From positions 2,928,176-2,992,175 of the forward strand of contig NZ_CP051236.1 in the NCBI RefSeq assembly GCF_017794765.1: DNA of 64,000 nucleotides, written 5' to 3'. Each line of letters starts with the position of its first letter. The stretch's first letter is position 1. The DNA is from Nitratireductor sp. (GTDB taxonomy: Bacteria; Pseudomonadota; Alphaproteobacteria; Rhizobiales; Rhizobiaceae). Shown here in pieces: positions 29,328 to 38,284 of the stretch. Under the pieces are notes generated by a model. That model was not told where the DNA came from and did not search any database. It saw only the letters and a list, made by a program, of their open reading frames with translations. The translations under genes were made by a program, and so were the position numbers.

Positions 29328-30041
29328 TTGTTCCACATCAAAGTTGCACGCGCAGCCCCACGCGTTGCGCGGCTCGTCATGTTGCTGCTCCTGCCTGCAT
29401 TCGCTGCCGCCTGCACCACCACAGGCCGCAGCACCATCCCCGCGGCAGACGTCCCCGGTCCCATGCTCTCCTACTATCAGGAGATGTACCGCGAGATCGA
29501 TGACAACGGCATCGTCATTCCGGCAATCGATGTCACCAGGATGGATCGCAAATATCTGCGCCAGATGGTCGATTATCCGACCAGCGAGCCGGTGGGCACG
29601 ATTGTTGTCGATCCCGAAAACCGCTTCCTCTACCTGGTGATGGAGAACGGAAAAGCCATGCGCTACGGCATCGGCGTTGCCAAGGCGGGGCTCGAATATG
29701 AGGGCGACGGCATCATTGGCCGGAAGGCCGAGTGGCCCAACTGGGCCCCGACTCTTGCAATGATCAACCGCGAACCGGAACGCTATCGCCCGCTTGCAGC
29801 CGGCATGCAGGGCGGGATCGACAATCCACTCGGCGCGCGCGCGCTCTATCTATACAAGGACGGAAAGGACACGCTCTATCGCATCCACGGCACCACGGAG
29901 CCCTGGTCGATCGGCAGGTCGGTGTCTTCAGGCTGCATACGCTTGCTGAACCACGATATTATCGATCTCTACAAACGCGTCCCGCGCGGTGCCCGCATGG
30001 TAGTGCTTGGCAGCGGACAACCTGGCCCTGACATGGTCTGA
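29328..30041 (+). CDS. L,D-transpeptidase (ErfK/YbiS/YcfS/YnhG) lipoprotein
   Basis: Crosslinks peptidoglycan stems or attaches envelope proteins. The N terminus has a lipobox-like AFAAAC. The YkuD domain carries PVGTIVVDPENRFLYLV, then HGTTEPWSIGRSVSSGCIRL with the catalytic Cys in the S-x-G-C-I-R motif and its partner His. The start is TTG at 29328, preceded by AAGGAG at seven bases; ATG at 29292 is an alternative but has no ribosome site. Periplasmic, anchored to a membrane. Confidence 0.9.
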   Translation: MFHIKVARAAPRVARLVMLLLLPAFAAACTTTGRSTIPAADVPGPMLSYYQEMYREIDDNGIVIPAIDVTRMDRKYLRQMVDYPTSEPVGTIVVDPENRFLYLVMENGKAMRYGIGVAKAGLEYEGDGIIGRKAEWPNWAPTLAMINREPERYRPLAAGMQGGIDNPLGARALYLYKDGKDTLYRIHGTTEPWSIGRSVSSGCIRLLNHDIIDLYKRVPRGARMVVLGSGQPGPDMV

Positions 30042-30057
30042 CCCACAAGCATGAATA

Positions 30058-30084
30058 CCCTTGCCGGCTCTCGACCGGCAAGGG
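30058..30084. terminator. Hairpin between convergent genes
   Basis: Ten-base-pair stem CCCTTGCCGG / CCGGCAAGGG around a 7-base loop, lying between the two stop codons. It lacks a T run, so it may be a bidirectional or Rho-assisted terminator. Confidence 0.6.
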
Positions 30085-30103
30085 ACGTTCTCCCGCAAAG
30101 CGC

Positions 30104-31030
30104 CTACTTGCGCATCAGGTCATCCGCTGTCCACGGCGCATTGACCTGGTCATCGTTCAGGAACGGCAACACGGTTTCGGCCAGCCTGGGCGAGACACCA
30201 ATGTCGTAGTGCGTAAGATTCGGCAGGATCGCCAGGCGGTTCTGAGACATGTTCTCACGCTGCCAGCCAGCATCCTTCAGCCCGCCACCGAGCAATTGGT
30301 AAAATGCCACAATATGCTCAGGCCGATACATATCCGAATCCCCGAACACCAGCATCACAGGCATGCCCAATGTCTTCACATCCTCGGCGAAATTATAGGG
30401 CTTGCGCATGAAGGCGCCCATGCGGTCGAGCAGGTTCGGGAAGAGAGAGGGATCCGGCGCCACGGCGGCATAGGACTGATACATGGGCGTATCCTTCATC
30501 ATCTCGGCCATGCCGGCCCCCACCTGAGCCTGCATCGGGAGCATTTCCGGATAGAAGCCGTCCTGCGCAAAACCCGTCGAGACAAGCGCTATGCGCCGCA
30601 CCTTCTCCGGGTGCTGCACGGCAAGACGCAGCACGACGCCGCCACCCATGGAATAGCCCATGGCATCCACGCGGTCATAACCCAGTTGATCGAGAATAGA
30701 GGCCATATCATCGCCCATGGCCTCCAGGCTGATCGGACGATCACCGAGTTCACTGCGCCCATGCCCCTGCATGTCGACGGCAATGACCTCCCGTTCAGCC
30801 GCCAGCATGGACAACACCGGCCCGAACATCTCAATCAGTCCCAGCCCGCCATGCATGACGAGGAGCGGCTCCCCCTCCCCGTGAACCTGATAGTGATATC
30901 GAATGCCGCCAGCTTCCACCTCTCCGCTCCTGAGCGGTTTGGATATCCCCGCTTCCGCGCGCGCAGGCGTGCCAGCGAGTGATGTGAGGAAAAGAGCCGT
31001 ACAAGCGGCAGCAAAGGCAGTTTTGAACAT
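30104..31030 (-). CDS. Secreted alpha/beta hydrolase
   Basis: 308 aa with an N-terminal signal peptide (about 25 residues, ending PARA). The alpha/beta hydrolase fold shows VMHGGLGLIEMF (oxyanion hole), the nucleophile elbow GYSMGGG, the acid in FGDSDMY and the late His in LTHYD. The fold resembles esterase/peroxidase-like members; the substrate is undetermined. GGAG sits just before the ATG. It converges with the L,D-transpeptidase gene. Confidence 0.85.
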   Translation of the reverse strand: MFKTAFAAACTALFLTSLAGTPARAEAGISKPLRSGEVEAGGIRYHYQVHGEGEPLLVMHGGLGLIEMFGPVLSMLAAEREVIAVDMQGHGRSELGDRPISLEAMGDDMASILDQLGYDRVDAMGYSMGGGVVLRLAVQHPEKVRRIALVSTGFAQDGFYPEMLPMQAQVGAGMAEMMKDTPMYQSYAAVAPDPSLFPNLLDRMGAFMRKPYNFAEDVKTLGMPVMLVFGDSDMYRPEHIVAFYQLLGGGLKDAGWQRENMSQNRLAILPNLTHYDIGVSPRLAETVLPFLNDDQVNAPWTADDLMRK

Positions 31031-31177
31031 CGCGCTCTCCTGTCAAATCGGCCGTCGCTGCGACGCACCGTCATTGCGATGTCCGAAGGACGCAAACGGC
31101 CAGGCCGATCCGACAAGGAGACGCTTTTTTTGTGATGCAAAGGGCGATACCGCCGACAGGCATCGCCCGCAGCCTTC

Positions 31178-32227
31178 TCAGGGGCTCGGATTACCGATCC
31201 GCTGATGCAGATCGTCAACTGCCGTCTGCATCTCGTCTGTCCAGCGCACCTCGAGCGCATCGAGCGCCTCTTCGAGATGAGCCATCGTGGTCGCACCAAT
31301 GATGTTGGAGGTCATGAAGGGCCGCGAGTTGACAAACGCATGCGCGAAGGTAGCCGGCGCTAGCCCGAATTCCCGCGCCATGACGTTGTAGGCTTTTGCA
31401 GCCTCCGGCCCACCCGGCTTTTCATACCGTTGAAGACGATCAAACAGAACCTTGCGCGACCCTTCCGGCATCGCGCCATCATCGTATTTCCCCGTCAGAT
31501 AGCCCTGGGCCAGCGGCGAATAGGCAAGCAGGCCAATCTCTTCACGCTGACAGGTCTCCGCAAGGTTCACTTCAAAAGTGCGGTTCATGAGATTGTAGGC
31601 GTTCTGCAGGGAGACGACCCGGGGCCCAACACCTTTGTCGGCCTCGGCTATGAAGCGCATGACACCCCAGGAACTCTCATTGGAAAGACCGAAGTGACGA
31701 ATTTTTCCAGCTTTCACCAGATCATCGAACACCGCCAGCGTTTCCGCAATGGGCGTTTCATCAGCCAGCGGCTCCGACATCGCCGTGACGCGTGTCGGGT
31801 TGGAGCCAAATGGATTTTCACGGTCTGGCCAGTGAATCTGGTAAAGGTCAATATAGTCCGTCTGCAGCCGGGCAAGCGATTTTTCGATGGCATCCATAAT
31901 GTCGGCGCGCACCAGCTTCGATGGCCTGTTGCCCCGGAACCATTCATTGGCCGTGCGGCCGATCACCTTGGACGCTATGATGACCTGATCGCGATTACCC
32001 CGCGCTTTCATCCAGGTTCCGACAATGCGTTCCGTACGTCCCTGCGTCTCCGCCTTCGGCGGGATCGGGTATAGTTCGGCCATATCGAGAAAATTGACGC
32101 CGCGCTCCACCGCGCGGTCCATCTGCTGGTGGCCTTCCGCCTCGGTGTTCTGCTCGCCATAAGTCATGGTGCCCAGGCAAATCTGAGAAACAAGGAGGTC
32201 GCTGCGTCCAAGACGGCGCTTTTCCAT
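31178..32227 (-). CDS. Aldo/keto reductase
   Basis: 349 aa NADPH-dependent reductase of the Tas/MocA-like group. The N-terminal region has RRLGRSDLLVSQICLGTMTY. The catalytic tetrad region is DMAELYPIP (Asp, Tyr) with IASKV (Lys) and DLYQIHWPD (His), and the C-terminal NAD(P) site lies around SNIIGATTM. The start MEKRRLGRS has GGAG upstream; longer in-frame starts add unrelated sequence. Substrate unknown. Confidence 0.9.
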   Translation of the reverse strand: MEKRRLGRSDLLVSQICLGTMTYGEQNTEAEGHQQMDRAVERGVNFLDMAELYPIPPKAETQGRTERIVGTWMKARGNRDQVIIASKVIGRTANEWFRGNRPSKLVRADIMDAIEKSLARLQTDYIDLYQIHWPDRENPFGSNPTRVTAMSEPLADETPIAETLAVFDDLVKAGKIRHFGLSNESSWGVMRFIAEADKGVGPRVVSLQNAYNLMNRTFEVNLAETCQREEIGLLAYSPLAQGYLTGKYDDGAMPEGSRKVLFDRLQRYEKPGGPEAAKAYNVMAREFGLAPATFAHAFVNSRPFMTSNIIGATTMAHLEEALDALEVRWTDEMQTAVDDLHQRIGNPSP

Positions 32228-32424
32228 CAAAACTCTCCGGGTGCTGAAAACAGGCGCGAACGCGCCAATCGACACATCATAAGCCGGTTGCCGTGACACG
32301 CAAGCTCTCATGAGTTGATGGCACGACACCAACCGATGCGCCATAAAATGGTACAGGATTGTTCATACAACCGGTGTTTTCAGATCGAACAGGGCGGGTC
32401 GACTAGGACAGATTGAGGACAACC

Positions 32425-33210
32425 ATGTTCGTTTCATGCCGCACCTTACTCAAAAGCATTGCCCTTGCTGCCAGTGTTGTCACCGGCACAGATGCGCTGG
32501 CCCAGGAAGCGGAGAAGGATATGCTGACCATTTCCGGTGAACTCACTTATCTCGTGCGTATGGCGTTGCCGTCGGACAGTATGGCAATTGTTGAACTCCG
32601 TGATGCCATGGCCTCCGAGGATGTACCTCCTGTCGCGGAAACAAAAATCGCACTCAACGGAAAACAGGTGCCTATCCCCTTTAGCCTCTCGGTTCAAAAA
32701 GCCCGGTTTCAGCCAGAAGAAACGTACCAACTCTACGGCGCCATTCATGATGGCCAAAAGCTGCGCTGGACCTCGGGAGCGATCCTGATAGATCCCGAAC
32801 AGTCAGAAATCGATCTCGGCACATTGTTGCTCGTGCCTGTCGGGACCGTACCACGCCTCATCCCTGTCGCCATGGACGCAATCATCGATATCGTGTGGAT
32901 CGTAGAGGATATCGATAGCCGCGGCATCATCGACAGCTCGCGCGTATCGCTCAGCTTTGCCGGAAACGGCCGCGTCAGCGGCCGTGCCTCCTGTAACAGC
33001 TACTCGGCAAGCTGGACCGAGGAGAACGGCAAACTGGCGGTGGGTCCGGCTGCCACCACCAGAATGGCATGTGCGGAATCATTGATGGACCAGGAGCAAC
33101 AATTCCTCTCCATCCTGCGCGATCTGAAATTCTACGCCACCACGCCAGAGGGCGCACTCGTACTCCAGACGATCGACGGTCGAAAGCTTCGCGCGTTTCC
33201 CGAAGGCTGA
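32425..33210 (+). CDS. YbaY-family plus META domain secreted protein
   Basis: 261 aa with a signal peptide ending in ALAQ-E. The first domain (about 30-150) resembles YbaY/YscW-type lipoprotein-chaperone domains (ISGELTYLVRMALPS, LYGAIHDG). The second (about 175-260) is a META domain with GRVSGRASCNSYSASW and TTRMACAESLMDQE, whose two Cys probably pair. META (HslJ-like) proteins are linked to envelope stress and antibiotic tolerance. The start is ATG at 32425 with GAGGA upstream. Confidence 0.82.
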   Translation: MFVSCRTLLKSIALAASVVTGTDALAQEAEKDMLTISGELTYLVRMALPSDSMAIVELRDAMASEDVPPVAETKIALNGKQVPIPFSLSVQKARFQPEETYQLYGAIHDGQKLRWTSGAILIDPEQSEIDLGTLLLVPVGTVPRLIPVAMDAIIDIVWIVEDIDSRGIIDSSRVSLSFAGNGRVSGRASCNSYSASWTEENGKLAVGPAATTRMACAESLMDQEQQFLSILRDLKFYATTPEGALVLQTIDGRKLRAFPEG

Positions 33211-33212
33211 TT

Positions 33213-34796
33213 TCAGGCAAAAGCGTCGGGCATCGATTCTTTTCGCCGGGCTATAAAATCAAGAAGCCCCTCTTCTATGCCCGGATCGAGTGGCGGGGCC
33301 TGATACGTGTCGAGCCAGCTCCGGGCGAGCTGGTTGGCGCGTTGCGCAGCAGTCTTCTCACCCTCTCCCGCCCATTGCTCGTAGGAATTGTTGTCGGCAA
33401 TGGACGAGCGGTAGAACGCGGTCTGGAAATTGGCCTGCGTGTGGGCACAGCCCAGATAATGGCTTCCAGGCCCCACTTCGCGGATCGCGTCCATCGCCTG
33501 ACCGTTCTCCGACATGTCCAGCGGCTCGCACAGGCGCTGTTGCATGCCGAGCTGATCGACATCCATCATGAATTTCTCATAGGAGGACACCAGCCCGCCC
33601 TCCAGCCATCCGGCAGCGTGGAGCACGAAATTGGTTCCCGCGAGAACGGTCGAGTTCAGTGTATTCGCGCTTTCATAGGCTGCCTGGGCATCGGGAATCT
33701 TGGAGCCTGTGAGCGAACCACCGGTCCGGAAGGGAAGCCCCAGACGTCGCGCAAGTTGCGCAGCCCCGTAGGAAACCAGCGACGGTTCCGGCGTACCGAA
33801 GGTGGGCGCGCCCGACTGCATGGAAATGGATGAAGCGAACGTGCCGAAAAGAACCGGCGCACCCGGACGAACCAGCTGTGTGAACGCTGCACCTGCCAGA
33901 ACTTCAGCCAGAACCTGCGTCAACGTGCCGATGACCGTCACCGGGCTCATGGCCCCGGCGAGAATGAACGGTGTGACAATGCACGCCTGGTTGGCCCGCG
34001 CGTAAACCTTCGCCGCTCCCAGCATGGTTTCGTCGAAAACCATGGGTGAGTTGGCGTTGATCAGATTAATGACCACTGTGTTCTGATCGACAAAATCCTC
34101 GCCAAACAGAATTTTCGCCATGGCGATCGTGTCTTCGGCGCGGTCCGGCGCCGTGACAGAGCCCATGAAGGGCTTGTCGGAATAGCGCATATGCGCAAAC
34201 ACCATGTCGAGATGGCGCTTGTTGACCGGCACATCCACAGGCTCACACACGGTGCCGCCTGAATGATGGATCGATGGAGCCATATAGGCGAGTTTTACGA
34301 AATTACGGAAGTCCTCAATAGTCGCATAGCGGCGCGTTCCATCGAGATCCCGCACAAAGGGTGGACCATAGACCGGCGCAAAGACCGTGGAGTTGCCACC
34401 GATCTCCACAGAACGCTCCCGATTGCGCGCGTACTGCGTGAAGGTTGAAGGTGCCGTCTTCAGAAGCCCCCGGCACAATCCCCTGGGAAAGTGCACCCGG
34501 TCGCCTCTCACATCCGCCCCCGCCTCCTTCCAGAGAGATAGGGCCTCCGGATCGTCCCGAAACTCTATGCCAATCTCCTCGAGGATCGTATCTGCGTTCG
34601 CCTCCACGAGCGAGAGCGCTTCCTCATCGAGCACCTCATACGGGGGGAGCGACCGGCGAATATACGTGAGCTGTTGTCCTGGCCCTCCGCCGGCGCGTGC
34701 CGCCCGGCGGGCTGCTGCGCCACCGCGTTCGCCGCGTCCAGAGCGGCTCCGGCGCGGCAGATCCTGCGTTCCCTCGTCACCAGCCATCATCGTCAT
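33213..34796 (-). CDS. MttB-superfamily (trimethylamine-type) corrinoid methyltransferase
   Basis: 527 aa homologue of trimethylamine methyltransferase, which moves a methyl group from a methylated amine to a corrinoid protein. It has GIEFRDDPEAL, SGGTVCEPVDVPVNK, the characteristic ANTLNSTVLAGTNFVLHAAG stretch, and no in-frame amber codon, so it is a non-pyrrolysine member. Characterised members of this kind act on quaternary amines such as glycine betaine (MtgB) or proline betaine. The N-terminal 40 residues are Arg/Gly-rich. It is transcribed away from its presumed partners at 37.5-45.9 kb, with a fimbrial-type cluster between. Substrate inferred, not shown. Confidence 0.88.
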   Translation of the reverse strand: MTMMAGDEGTQDLPRRSRSGRGERGGAAARRAARAGGGPGQQLTYIRRSLPPYEVLDEEALSLVEANADTILEEIGIEFRDDPEALSLWKEAGADVRGDRVHFPRGLCRGLLKTAPSTFTQYARNRERSVEIGGNSTVFAPVYGPPFVRDLDGTRRYATIEDFRNFVKLAYMAPSIHHSGGTVCEPVDVPVNKRHLDMVFAHMRYSDKPFMGSVTAPDRAEDTIAMAKILFGEDFVDQNTVVINLINANSPMVFDETMLGAAKVYARANQACIVTPFILAGAMSPVTVIGTLTQVLAEVLAGAAFTQLVRPGAPVLFGTFASSISMQSGAPTFGTPEPSLVSYGAAQLARRLGLPFRTGGSLTGSKIPDAQAAYESANTLNSTVLAGTNFVLHAAGWLEGGLVSSYEKFMMDVDQLGMQQRLCEPLDMSENGQAMDAIREVGPGSHYLGCAHTQANFQTAFYRSSIADNNSYEQWAGEGEKTAAQRANQLARSWLDTYQAPPLDPGIEEGLLDFIARRKESMPDAFA

Positions 34797-34980
34797 CGCG
34801 CAAACTCCACGCCAGGATCATCATGTGACTCACTCTGAGAGCCTAGCGTTTGCAGCCGCAATCTCCGTTCCGCGAGCGGCAGATGGTGTCGCAACTGGTG
34901 CGCGGAAGGGATCAGCACCGAAGCCGAAGTGTATAGCGAGCCGGCGCCTCATTCAGGAAGGCAGGACCAGCCGAACCCGG

Positions 34981-35367
34981 TCATTGGCGATAGGCAATGA
35001 ATTTTCCGCAGATCTGCGCTTTCATTCCCACGCCCTTGCCGGGAAAAGGAGCACTCTCGGTGCAAATTCGCACGCGACGTTCACGCGCTCCGTTGAAGTT
35101 CACCACAACCAGCACCGATCGTGAAGCACCGGCACCGAGTGAGAAGTCCGGGGGCGATATGCGTGCGTCGATCGGCCTGAAATCCGCATCATATGCGCGA
35201 ATGCTCACATCTATGCGATGTTTGTAGGGGTTGCGTGGCTGAACCCGCACGGCAAAACTGTCAGTGAAGCTGCGGATTTCTCCTCGCATGGGCGACATGG
35301 ATTGCGACAAGGCCGGAGCTGTTCCGCACCAAGTCGCAATCAGAACTGCCAAAAACGGCCTGTACAT
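34981..35367 (-). CDS. Single-domain PapD-like periplasmic chaperone, copy 2
   Basis: About 128 aa with a signal peptide (cleavage near ALSQS) followed by one immunoglobulin-like domain reminiscent of the N-terminal half of PapD chaperones: NPYKHRIDVSIRAYDADF, a proline-rich turn, then GASRSVLVVVNF and an ending CGKFIAYR. Two Cys late in the protein may pair. Full chaperones are about 230 aa with two domains, so this is half length. ATG at 35367 has AGAGG upstream; a GTG 15 bp earlier overlaps the pilin stop. It pairs with the SCPU gene just upstream and is related to the protein at 36368. Confidence 0.65.
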   Translation of the reverse strand: MYRPFLAVLIATWCGTAPALSQSMSPMRGEIRSFTDSFAVRVQPRNPYKHRIDVSIRAYDADFRPIDARISPPDFSLGAGASRSVLVVVNFNGARERRVRICTESAPFPGKGVGMKAQICGKFIAYRQ

Positions 35368-35374
35368 GGTGCCT

Positions 35375-35833
35375 CTACTCACAGGTCACTGTGACAAAGG
35401 CTTTATACTCGCCTTTCTGAAAGATCGCATTGTTGGCTACCGCACGCAGATCGACCGAGACACTGCTCGCCCCCACTTCCAGTGGCGTCGTGGTCGAGCC
35501 AGCCACTTTCGGAGTGGTTGTCGCCCCCGTCGAACTATAGGTTGTAGTAAACGTGACCCCGCCCGTACCGACCGGTGCTGATAAAAAGGCTTCAGGCGTA
35601 TCCAGCGACGTCTGAAACCCTGGACCTGTCGTATAGATCGTGGCCACACCCGCCCGACCACCTGCAGCCGCAGAATCCAGAACATCCAGGCCATCCCGAA
35701 CGAGCAGACCATCGGACTGCAGCTCGATGGTGCAGCTCTCCTCAAGATTGGCACTAAAAGGAATATCCAGCTGCGTTCCGTACGAGGAGACGGTACCCAT
35801 AAACAATAGTGCGCAGGAAAGAACATACTTCAT
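35375..35833 (-). CDS. Spore-coat-U-like (SCPU) secreted protein, copy 2
   Basis: 152 aa with a signal peptide. The mature part is a beta-sandwich SCPU/fimbrial-subunit-type domain with conserved Cys in EESCTIEL and in the terminal VTVTCE, which probably form a disulphide as in Csu-type pilins. An N-terminal beta stretch could act as donor strand. Its stop is followed within 7 bp by the chaperone-like ATG. Same arrangement as the pair at 36368-37229. Confidence 0.75.
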   Translation of the reverse strand: MKYVLSCALLFMGTVSSYGTQLDIPFSANLEESCTIELQSDGLLVRDGLDVLDSAAAGGRAGVATIYTTGPGFQTSLDTPEAFLSAPVGTGGVTFTTTYSSTGATTTPKVAGSTTTPLEVGASSVSVDLRAVANNAIFQKGEYKAFVTVTCE

Positions 35834-35942
35834 AACAAAACCCTAGGTTGAAAATCAAGGGCGCCATGTAGTAGCAGAATATCACTCCGTCAACCAAAAA
35901 CAGAGCATGCAAAGTAACTGTTATGAAAGTGAACAGGCGCGG

Positions 35943-36401
35943 TTAGCGCCTGCCCTTGTTGGACCACGCAGCGTCGTTTGCCCAGTTTCCGTCGGGGTTG
36001 GAGCGCATGCGCGGATCAAGTCCCTGCCGCATGAGTTCAACCTCAAGTTCCAGACGCTGCAATTCAAGCTGATAGAGCTTGTCGCAATCCAGCCGCCGGG
36101 GTTTTCGCCCCAGGGGCACAACCAGCCGCCCATAGGCGGAGATGCGCTGCGAGCTGTTATCTCCAATGACGCCCGAGTCCAGATAAGCACCGGAATTCGC
36201 CATGGACGCACGGCAGGTGGTCCCGTCCGCCGCCCTGATCTCGTCAAAGCCGTTGGGCATCACAACCCCCGGCAGCGTAACACCGGTCTGGTTCTGATTG
36301 ACGATATACTGGTCGCTGTCCCCGTACACGGTGGATGCGCTCAGAAACAGGAGCGCTAAGGCCCCTGTCAATCGATACGATAAGCTATGAAACGTCCGCA
36401 T
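35943..36401 (-). CDS. Hypothetical secreted protein linking the two SCPU pairs
   Basis: 152 aa with a hydrophobic N-terminal signal segment (LTGALALLFLSAS). The mature part has no family I recognise; QNQTGVTLPGVVMPNGFDEI, one CRA and an acidic/leucine helix (YQLELQRLELEVELMRQGLD) near the C terminus are visible. It overlaps the upstream chaperone-like gene by 34 bp, so the genes are cotranscribed. It may be a scaffold or anchor for the SCPU proteins, but that is only context. Confidence 0.6.
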   Translation of the reverse strand: MRTFHSLSYRLTGALALLFLSASTVYGDSDQYIVNQNQTGVTLPGVVMPNGFDEIRAADGTTCRASMANSGAYLDSGVIGDNSSQRISAYGRLVVPLGRKPRRLDCDKLYQLELQRLELEVELMRQGLDPRMRSNPDGNWANDAAWSNKGRR

Positions 36402-36766
36402 ACTTGAGCCTTAATGTTGGTGCCGCGGCCAGGAAACGGCACGCTTTCGGCACAGATCCTGACACGTCTGACCCGCTGGTCGTTGAACCCTATCGAGACA
36501 AGGACAGCGCGCGATGCTTTTCCTCCGACCATCGTCTCTGCAGGAGAAACCTGCGCGGCGACTGGCCGAAAGTCCTGATCGTAGACTTTCACCGCCATGC
36601 GAATTCTGTGCGGATAGGGATTGTATGGAAAAACCCGCACCGAGAACGTGTCGTCGAAACTCGATATCTTGCCGCGCATCGGCGTCATCGACTGCGCTGC
36701 GCTTGTGCCGCAGCCAGCCGCGAAAACCGCGGCCAGCACGACATGTTTCCAGACGTGACTATTCAC
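36368..36766 (-). CDS. Single-domain PapD-like periplasmic chaperone, copy 1
   Basis: 132 aa. A GTG start overlaps the upstream SCPU stop by 8 bp. Signal peptide, then the same single Ig-like domain as copy 2: SMTPMRGKISSFDDTFSVRV, NPYPHRIRMAVKVYDQDF, ASRAVLVSIGF and the Cys-containing ending VCGRFIAYRID. The two copies share most motif positions, which points to duplication of an SCPU-chaperone pair. The second PapD domain is missing. Confidence 0.65.
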   Translation of the reverse strand: MNSHVWKHVVLAAVFAAGCGTSAAQSMTPMRGKISSFDDTFSVRVFPYNPYPHRIRMAVKVYDQDFRPVAAQVSPAETMVGGKASRAVLVSIGFNDQRVRRVRICAESVPFPGRGTNIKAQVCGRFIAYRID

Positions 36767-37229
36767 AGGTCAGCGTCACCTCGGCCGTGTAGTTTCCGGC
36801 AGGAAAAACACCGACCGACTTTGTTGCGGACAGGTCGACATCGACATTGGTCAAGCCAAGCCCGAGCGGAGACGTCACCGAGCCCACCACATCGAGAAGC
36901 GTGGTAACCCCTGATGCGCTGTAATGGCTGGCGAACGTCACATCGTCATAGCCGCCAGCAGGCGCAAGAACAAAGGACGATGGCGCGGAAGTCGAAAGGT
37001 TGTACCCTGCTCCCGTGGTCACAACGGTAGCCGTACCTGAAACACCCCCCGCTTCGGTCGATGAAAGGACGTTCATTGCGACATTGGTGCTCAGGACACC
37101 TGGCGTTCCTACAGTAATCAGACATGTTGAAATGACGTTGCCGTTGAAAATGACCTTGTCGGTAACGGCGGCAGCGGGCGCGGTAAAAATGGCGGTAAGC
37201 AAAACTGCGGATAGAGAGGTTCTGAACAT
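36759..37229 (-). CDS. Spore-coat-U-like (SCPU) secreted protein, copy 1
   Basis: 156 aa with a clear signal peptide (FRTSLSAVLLTAIFTAPAAA) and a Thr/Ser/Val-rich beta domain with Cys in ISTCLITV and the terminal EVTLTCE. The start MFRTSLSAV is chosen because it begins the signal peptide; the frame continues 29 codons upstream without coding character. First gene of the five-gene cluster, probably its promoter-proximal member. Confidence 0.75.
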   Translation of the reverse strand: MFRTSLSAVLLTAIFTAPAAAVTDKVIFNGNVISTCLITVGTPGVLSTNVAMNVLSSTEAGGVSGTATVVTTGAGYNLSTSAPSSFVLAPAGGYDDVTFASHYSASGVTTLLDVVGSVTSPLGLGLTNVDVDLSATKSVGVFPAGNYTAEVTLTCE

Positions 37230-37473
37230 GACCCTGCTCCTTACAAACAAGCAGACAAGCCCCCTCTTGCAGAATGGATGAAACCGCACTCCGCTTAACA
37301 TTCCACTAACATTCAACCTTAGATTTATAATTCATAATAATACAACCATATCCTCCCCGACCTTCTTTGCAGGAGCGGGCCTTTGGTATGCCGTCGCTTT
37401 CCTGACGGCTCAAGTCGCAAATCAGCTATATATTCAGCAGTTTCGCACCGTATTCTGGTGGCATCGCGCAATC

Positions 37474-37515
37474 GCGGCCAAACCGTGAGCGCGGCCAACC
37501 ATGAGCGCGGCTCAA
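37474..37515. repeat. Direct repeats upstream of the corrinoid protein gene
   Basis: GCGGCCAAACCGTGAGC (37474-37490) and GCGGCCAACCATGAGC (37491-37506) are followed by a third partial unit GCGGCTCAA. The 16-17-bp spacing is about 1.5 helical turns. They lie 40-80 bp before the ATG of the corrinoid gene and could bind a regulator or be a simple duplication. Confidence 0.75.
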
Positions 37516-37555
37516 AGTTCAGCACCCGCGCGACATGACCAGCAGGAGGCAGAGC

Positions 37556-38254
37556 ATGTCCGGCGACGAAATCATCCTCTCGGAGCTTCCCGACGACGAA
37601 CTCGTGCAGCAGATGCACGACGATCTTTATGACGGGCTCAGGGAGGAGATCGAGGAAGGAACGCACATTCTTCTGAGCCGCGGCTGGCAACCCTATGAAG
37701 TGCTTACGGATGCTCTGGTTGAGGGCATGCGGATCGTCGGTGAGGATTTCCGCGATGGAATTCTGTTCGTCCCTGAGGTCCTCCTTTCAGCCAATGCGAT
37801 GAAGGCCGGCATGGCCATACTGCGTCCGCTTCTTGCCGAGACCGGCGCCCCAAAACAGGGCAAGATGGTAATCGGCACAGTGAAGGGAGATATCCACGAC
37901 ATTGGCAAGAACCTGGTGGGGATGATGATGGAAGGCGCCGGGTTCGACGTGATTGACATCGGCATCAACAACCCGGTTGAGAACTACCTCAGTGCAATCG
38001 AGGAGCATCAGCCCGATATTGTCGGCATGTCAGCACTGCTGACGACCACCATGCCCTATATGAAGGTTGTGATCGACACGATGAAGGAAAAAGGCATACG
38101 GGAAAACTACATTGTCCTCGTCGGCGGCGCGCCGCTCAACGAAGAGTTCGGCAAGGCTGTGGGCGCCGACGCCTATTGCCGCGACGCGGCGGTAACCGTC
38201 GAAATGGCCAAGGAACTGATCAAGCGCAAGCACAACGTGTCGGCCGGCGCCTGA
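37556..38254 (+). CDS. Corrinoid (B12-binding) methyltransfer protein
   Basis: 232 aa carrier that shuttles methyl groups on a cobalamin. An N-terminal helical cap (about 1-95: EEIEEGTHILLSRGWQPYEV, EVLLSANAMKAGM) is followed by the Rossmann domain with the base-off motif GTVKGDIHDIGKNL (Asp112-x-His114-x2-Gly117; His114 ligates cobalt) and VGGAPLNEEF. This is the MtbC/MttC/MtgC type. AGGAGG with a 6-base spacer precedes ATG 37556. It leads the C1 block. The presumed methyl donor enzyme is the MttB protein at 33.2 kb. Confidence 0.93.
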   Translation: MSGDEIILSELPDDELVQQMHDDLYDGLREEIEEGTHILLSRGWQPYEVLTDALVEGMRIVGEDFRDGILFVPEVLLSANAMKAGMAILRPLLAETGAPKQGKMVIGTVKGDIHDIGKNLVGMMMEGAGFDVIDIGINNPVENYLSAIEEHQPDIVGMSALLTTTMPYMKVVIDTMKEKGIRENYIVLVGGAPLNEEFGKAVGADAYCRDAAVTVEMAKELIKRKHNVSAGA

Positions 38255-38284
38255 TCCTGGCCAGGCTCGCCAAGCGGCGAAGCG

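Noticed and set aside
33213..34796. Pyrrolysine-containing trimethylamine methyltransferase
   Set aside because: The frame has no in-frame amber codon, and no Pyl genes are in the window.
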